A stretch of DNA of 64,000 nt. It comes from Glaciecola flavus (lineage in GTDB: Bacteria > Pseudomonadota > Gammaproteobacteria > Enterobacterales > Alteromonadaceae). A program made the position numbers and the translations under genes. The notes beneath the pieces were generated by a model, which was given only the letters and a program-made list of their open reading frames with translations, was not told the DNA's origin and searched no databases. Below are positions 61,390 to 64,000 of the stretch, one piece after another; positions within the stretch are counted from its first letter, which is position 1, and each line of letters starts with the position of its first letter. The stretch lies in contig NZ_JBHRSW010000029.1 of the NCBI RefSeq assembly GCF_042646125.1, positions 1 to 64,000 of the forward strand, read 5' to 3'.

Positions 61390-62019
61390 CTAGCATAGAC
61401 TTGACTTTTTTACTTGAGCAGCGAGGGCAAGAGGGCGTCCTTCAAGATCATTAAAAAAAGCCATCCATTCTTCCGTGCCGTCATTATGAACATGCACCTT
61501 GTGAGGTGCCGCAATACAATCGACACCTTTATTTGCCAATTGGTCATATGCAGAAAAGATATCACTCACACTAAAATAGATAATAGACTCAGTTTCAGTC
61601 TGTGTGCCTTTTTGGACTAACATTAGCCGAGTACCGTCACATTGAAAAAATGCCATCTTGTCGAAACAGAATAATAGAGGAAGCTCCAAAACAATTTCAT
61701 ACCAGTTTTTTGATACTTCGATATTTTCGACACTACGGCTTATTTGAGCCATACCATTGATCGCCAATAGTGCTTGCTTATCGGTCATCGCTTCTCTCTT
61801 TCCTTTGGCTTGAGTTGTGTAGTTGCGCAAGCTTTTTTTATTTGGGAGCCCCGTTTTTGCAAGAATGTTTTTTAAATGATATTTGATGGCGTTAATACTT
61901 ACTTTTAAGCTATCAGCAATGGCGCTATTGGATAAGCCGTGGCGGCAGGCGTCGAGGACTCGCCATTCTGCTGGGGTGAGGATATCATCGTGCGGTGGTC
62001 TGCCTTGTTTATTTTTCAT
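61390..62019 (-). CDS. LuxR-type HTH fused to a glyoxalase/VOC domain
   Basis: The 209-residue protein has an N-terminal helix-turn-helix of the LuxR/FixJ type (DDILTPAEWRVLDACRHGLSNSAIADSLKVSINAIKYHLKNIL, about residues 9-55). It is joined to a VOC/glyoxalase fold (ALLAINGMAQISRSVENIEVSKNWYEIVLELPLLFCFDKMAFFQCDGTRLML). The VOC part may bind a small molecule or metal and regulate DNA binding. I am fairly sure of both domains; the effector is unknown. Confidence 0.85.
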   Translation of the reverse strand: MKNKQGRPPHDDILTPAEWRVLDACRHGLSNSAIADSLKVSINAIKYHLKNILAKTGLPNKKSLRNYTTQAKGKREAMTDKQALLAINGMAQISRSVENIEVSKNWYEIVLELPLLFCFDKMAFFQCDGTRLMLVQKGTQTETESIIYFSVSDIFSAYDQLANKGVDCIAAPHKVHVHNDGTEEWMAFFNDLEGRPLALAAQVKKSSLC

Positions 62020-62139
62020 GCCTCAAATAGTCTATTTTTTACGCACCTACACTAAATGGGAGCGGGATCTTGAGAACTAGAGCATAGCAGTCGTATTGGA
62101 TATTTTCCCTACCCCATAAATTGATCTGTCGCCAGAAAT

Positions 62140-62478
62140 TCAAGCTAGTCGTGCGCCATTGTGTACTGCCAAATCGGGGGTGGCGAGTACCACTTTGCCA
62201 TCTTGTCTGTGAAAGCCAGTCACCAGACATTCTGACATATAGGGACCTATTTGCTTGGGGGGGAAGTTTATCACCGCCACAACTTGCTTCCCCAAGAGCG
62301 AAGCTTTATCGTACAAATCGCATATCTGAGCACTCGATTTTTTTGTACCTATTTGTTCTCCAAAATCGACGACCAGTTTGTAAGCTGGCTTTCTCGCCTC
62401 GGGAAAGTCCTCCACTTTAAGTATTGTCCCCACTCTTAGTTCTATTTTTTGAAAGTCACTCCATTCGATTTCGCTCAT
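62140..62478 (-). CDS. csaA: CsaA-like tRNA-binding protein
   Basis: The 112-residue protein is a single EMAP II/OB-fold tRNA-binding domain: FQKIELRVGTILKVEDFPEARKPAYKLVVDFG, QICDLYDKASLLGKQVVAVINFPPKQIG and the C-terminal TGFHRQDGKVVLATPD. Bacterial CsaA binds the tRNA acceptor and has chaperone-like activity. The length is that of the family. Confidence 0.92.
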   Translation of the reverse strand: MSEIEWSDFQKIELRVGTILKVEDFPEARKPAYKLVVDFGEQIGTKKSSAQICDLYDKASLLGKQVVAVINFPPKQIGPYMSECLVTGFHRQDGKVVLATPDLAVHNGARLA

Positions 62479-62516
62479 ATTTTTCCACTGTTTTCATTTG
62501 TTTTATACACCATACG

Positions 62517-63389
62517 TCATGTTGACTCGATGGGTAAATATATATCAGTAATCATTTCGTTTTCGGGTACATCAGGAAAAAAGCTGATCCTCTCAAAAAA
62601 GACCGGAAAATCGCGCAGCTTGTAATCAGATGACGTAAGCCATTGATAATATAAGTATGTTAAAGGCAAGCCTATGGAGTCATCGCTTCCGATATGTCGG
62701 ATCAGCGCGCATTTTCCTCGCGGAATCGTATTATTCATCACGCCATGTTGATTTGAGGGTACGTCGTGTTTGATTGAACAGCAAATATCAAATCTGTAGT
62801 CCTCTGGCGCAACTGTGTTTGGGTCATCGTATACTAAGTTAAAGGTTCTACTTTTGCTTGGTGGCAGGTTGTTTTCTTTTCGCCATTGAATAAAGCTTTG
62901 TATGGTTTTGCCCAATAATTTTGGTGAGCCAAGATGAGGCAAAACAGCCAGTTTTACTTCTGCAAAATCTACCACTTTTACCTGAAACGCATGCTTATCT
63001 TTCACTATTTTGTCTCTCAATTTTAATACGGGTGAATATTTGGTTTGCCAAGCTGTCCAGTCTGGAGATTGCCTAAATTCAGACGGAGACATGTTGAAGT
63101 AACGCCTAAAGGTTCGAGTAAAAGCTTCATGACTGTCATAAGCACTCATTATTGCGATGTTGACGATCTTTTCCTCAGTTCGGTAGGCCAATTGAAATGC
63201 GGCTCTTTTCAATCTGAGTAACCTGACTAGTGAGATCAAGGGCATACCAAAATATGCGCTACATTGACGATGAAAGTGATACTTTGATAAACCGAAATGC
63301 TTACATAGCGCTTCGACATTTAAGTTTTCATCTATATTATCTTCTATGTATTTCAGTACGTCTCTGTACAAAGTTTGATAAGCTGGCAT
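62517..63389 (-). CDS. AraC-family regulator with GyrI-like effector domain
   Basis: The 290-residue protein has an N-terminal pair of AraC helix-turn-helices (NVEALCKHFGLSKYHFHRQC and IVNIAIMSAYDSHEAFTRTFRRYFNMSPSEFR). The C-terminal GyrI/BmrR-like domain (VKVVDFAEVKLAVLPHLG, NTIPRGKCALIRHIG) should bind small cations or drugs. The layout is that of Rob/SoxS relatives fused to a GyrI domain. ATG at 63389 was chosen because CGGAG is well placed; the frame extends to 63437. Confidence 0.9.
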   Translation of the reverse strand: MPAYQTLYRDVLKYIEDNIDENLNVEALCKHFGLSKYHFHRQCSAYFGMPLISLVRLLRLKRAAFQLAYRTEEKIVNIAIMSAYDSHEAFTRTFRRYFNMSPSEFRQSPDWTAWQTKYSPVLKLRDKIVKDKHAFQVKVVDFAEVKLAVLPHLGSPKLLGKTIQSFIQWRKENNLPPSKSRTFNLVYDDPNTVAPEDYRFDICCSIKHDVPSNQHGVMNNTIPRGKCALIRHIGSDDSIGLPLTYLYYQWLTSSDYKLRDFPVFFERISFFPDVPENEMITDIYLPIEST

Positions 63390-63561
63390 GTAGTTAATCT
63401 CCGTTGGAGAGACAATGATAAGCGCTACAGCAAACACTTTTCTTGACTAAAATTGCTTACCCAGAGTTAACGTAAAATAGCAGGTTCAAGAGACTACAGA
63501 ACAAAATTGGGTATCAAAAAACCTTTATTCAACCCAAGGGTTGATTACATCAACTGCCCAT

Positions 63562-63894
63562 CTAATGATCATGAATCAGGCTTAAACGATTACCTTGAGA
63601 ATCCGTAAAGTGTCCAACCCCTATACGAATTAAATCAACCAGCCACCAAATACCAAGACCACCCATGGTGAGTATCATTAAGAATCCCGTCCCTACTTTA
63701 CCGTAGTAAAACCTGTGAATACCTATAAAACCAAGGAAAAAGCATAGTACGAAGGCGACTACTCCCTCGGAATTTCTTCGAGTGTTAGTATGTGGCGGCG
63801 TGTTAAAATGTTGTTTGGAGTGGCAATGAGGGCAAACTAAATCTACATCTGATATTTGTTGCCCACAGTAACGGCAAAAAACGTTAATACTCAT
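63562..63894 (-). CDS. TM2-domain protein with zinc ribbon
   Basis: The 110-residue protein has an N-terminal CxxC-CxxC zinc ribbon (FCRYCGQQISDVDLVCPHCHSKQ) and the TM2 domain (FLGFIGIHRFYYGKVGTGFLMILTMGGLGIWWLVDLIRI), which spans the membrane twice. The function is unknown. It is the last gene in the window; the 106 bases after it show nothing. Confidence 0.85.
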   Translation of the reverse strand: MSINVFCRYCGQQISDVDLVCPHCHSKQHFNTPPHTNTRRNSEGVVAFVLCFFLGFIGIHRFYYGKVGTGFLMILTMGGLGIWWLVDLIRIGVGHFTDSQGNRLSLIHDH

Positions 63895-64000
63895 TTATCA
63901 TCCTTAATCTAAATTTTATTGGTTTACCTAAGGGCTGCAGGAAAAGCTAAAATGCCATAGCCCGCGTAAATTTTATAAAGGCTATGTCTGGTTTAAGTGT

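Noticed and set aside
1..64000. CRISPR arrays, tRNA or rRNA genes
   Set aside because: No regularly spaced short repeats, cloverleaf-like segments or rRNA-like sequences were seen on reading both strands.

Overview
The window is ordinary chromosome from a marine-type gammaproteobacterium. Class II ketol-acid reductoisomerase next to ilvY, plsB beside lexA with a canonical SOS box, an aa3-type cox operon, nfuA and several DUF families common in Alteromonadales suggest Alteromonadaceae (Alteromonas/Glaciecola-like). That placement is inference from gene content; no rRNA or tRNA gene is visible.

Bases 1-7370 are accessory DNA. The first 3.3 kb is a run of integron gene cassettes. Each has one small gene or toxin-antitoxin pair bounded by attC-like palindromes whose R'' and R' boxes match cassette by cassette. 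It carries VapBC, a small secreted protein, two small membrane proteins, a one-domain GDT1/UPF0016 protein and ParDE. The integrase is not in the window. The array runs into the first codons of an IS110-family transposase, then a 5'-truncated HipA, a tyrosine-recombinase fragment, an intact HipB-HipA pair with two operator palindromes, and a possible second recombinase scrap.

From 7.4 kb the backbone begins. It opens with yicC divergent from rph-pyrE-tusA. A leftward run follows: methyltransferase, DedA-like protein, amidohydrolase, DUF3014, MscS channel and a UbiB-family kinase-like protein. Next is a nitrate/nitrite-type transporter with a fused PP2C phosphatase/Ser-Thr kinase; the transporter is preceded by a structured leader ending in a strong intrinsic terminator. 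Then come an M1 peptidase, proBA, an S9 peptidase, a Bcr/CflA transporter, ilvC/ilvY, comM, ilvDA, plsB and lexA.

Bases 41.1-49.7 kb hold the cytochrome c oxidase locus: coxB, coxA, cox11, coxC, SURF1, a Sco-like protein, ctaA, ctaB and sco, with one DUF2909 gene antisense. The rest holds GNAT acetyltransferases, a polysaccharide deacetylase, a MATE pump, nfuA, an M14 peptidase, comF/bioH, a small flagellar-rod-like protein beside a SprA-type metalloprotease, a dehydrogenase, a LuxR-HTH/VOC fusion, CsaA, an AraC regulator and a TM2 protein.

The most notable non-coding items are the transporter leader, an orphan terminator in front of ilvD, a 156-bp nested palindrome between plsB and lexA, and toxin stop codons built from the integron recombination core.
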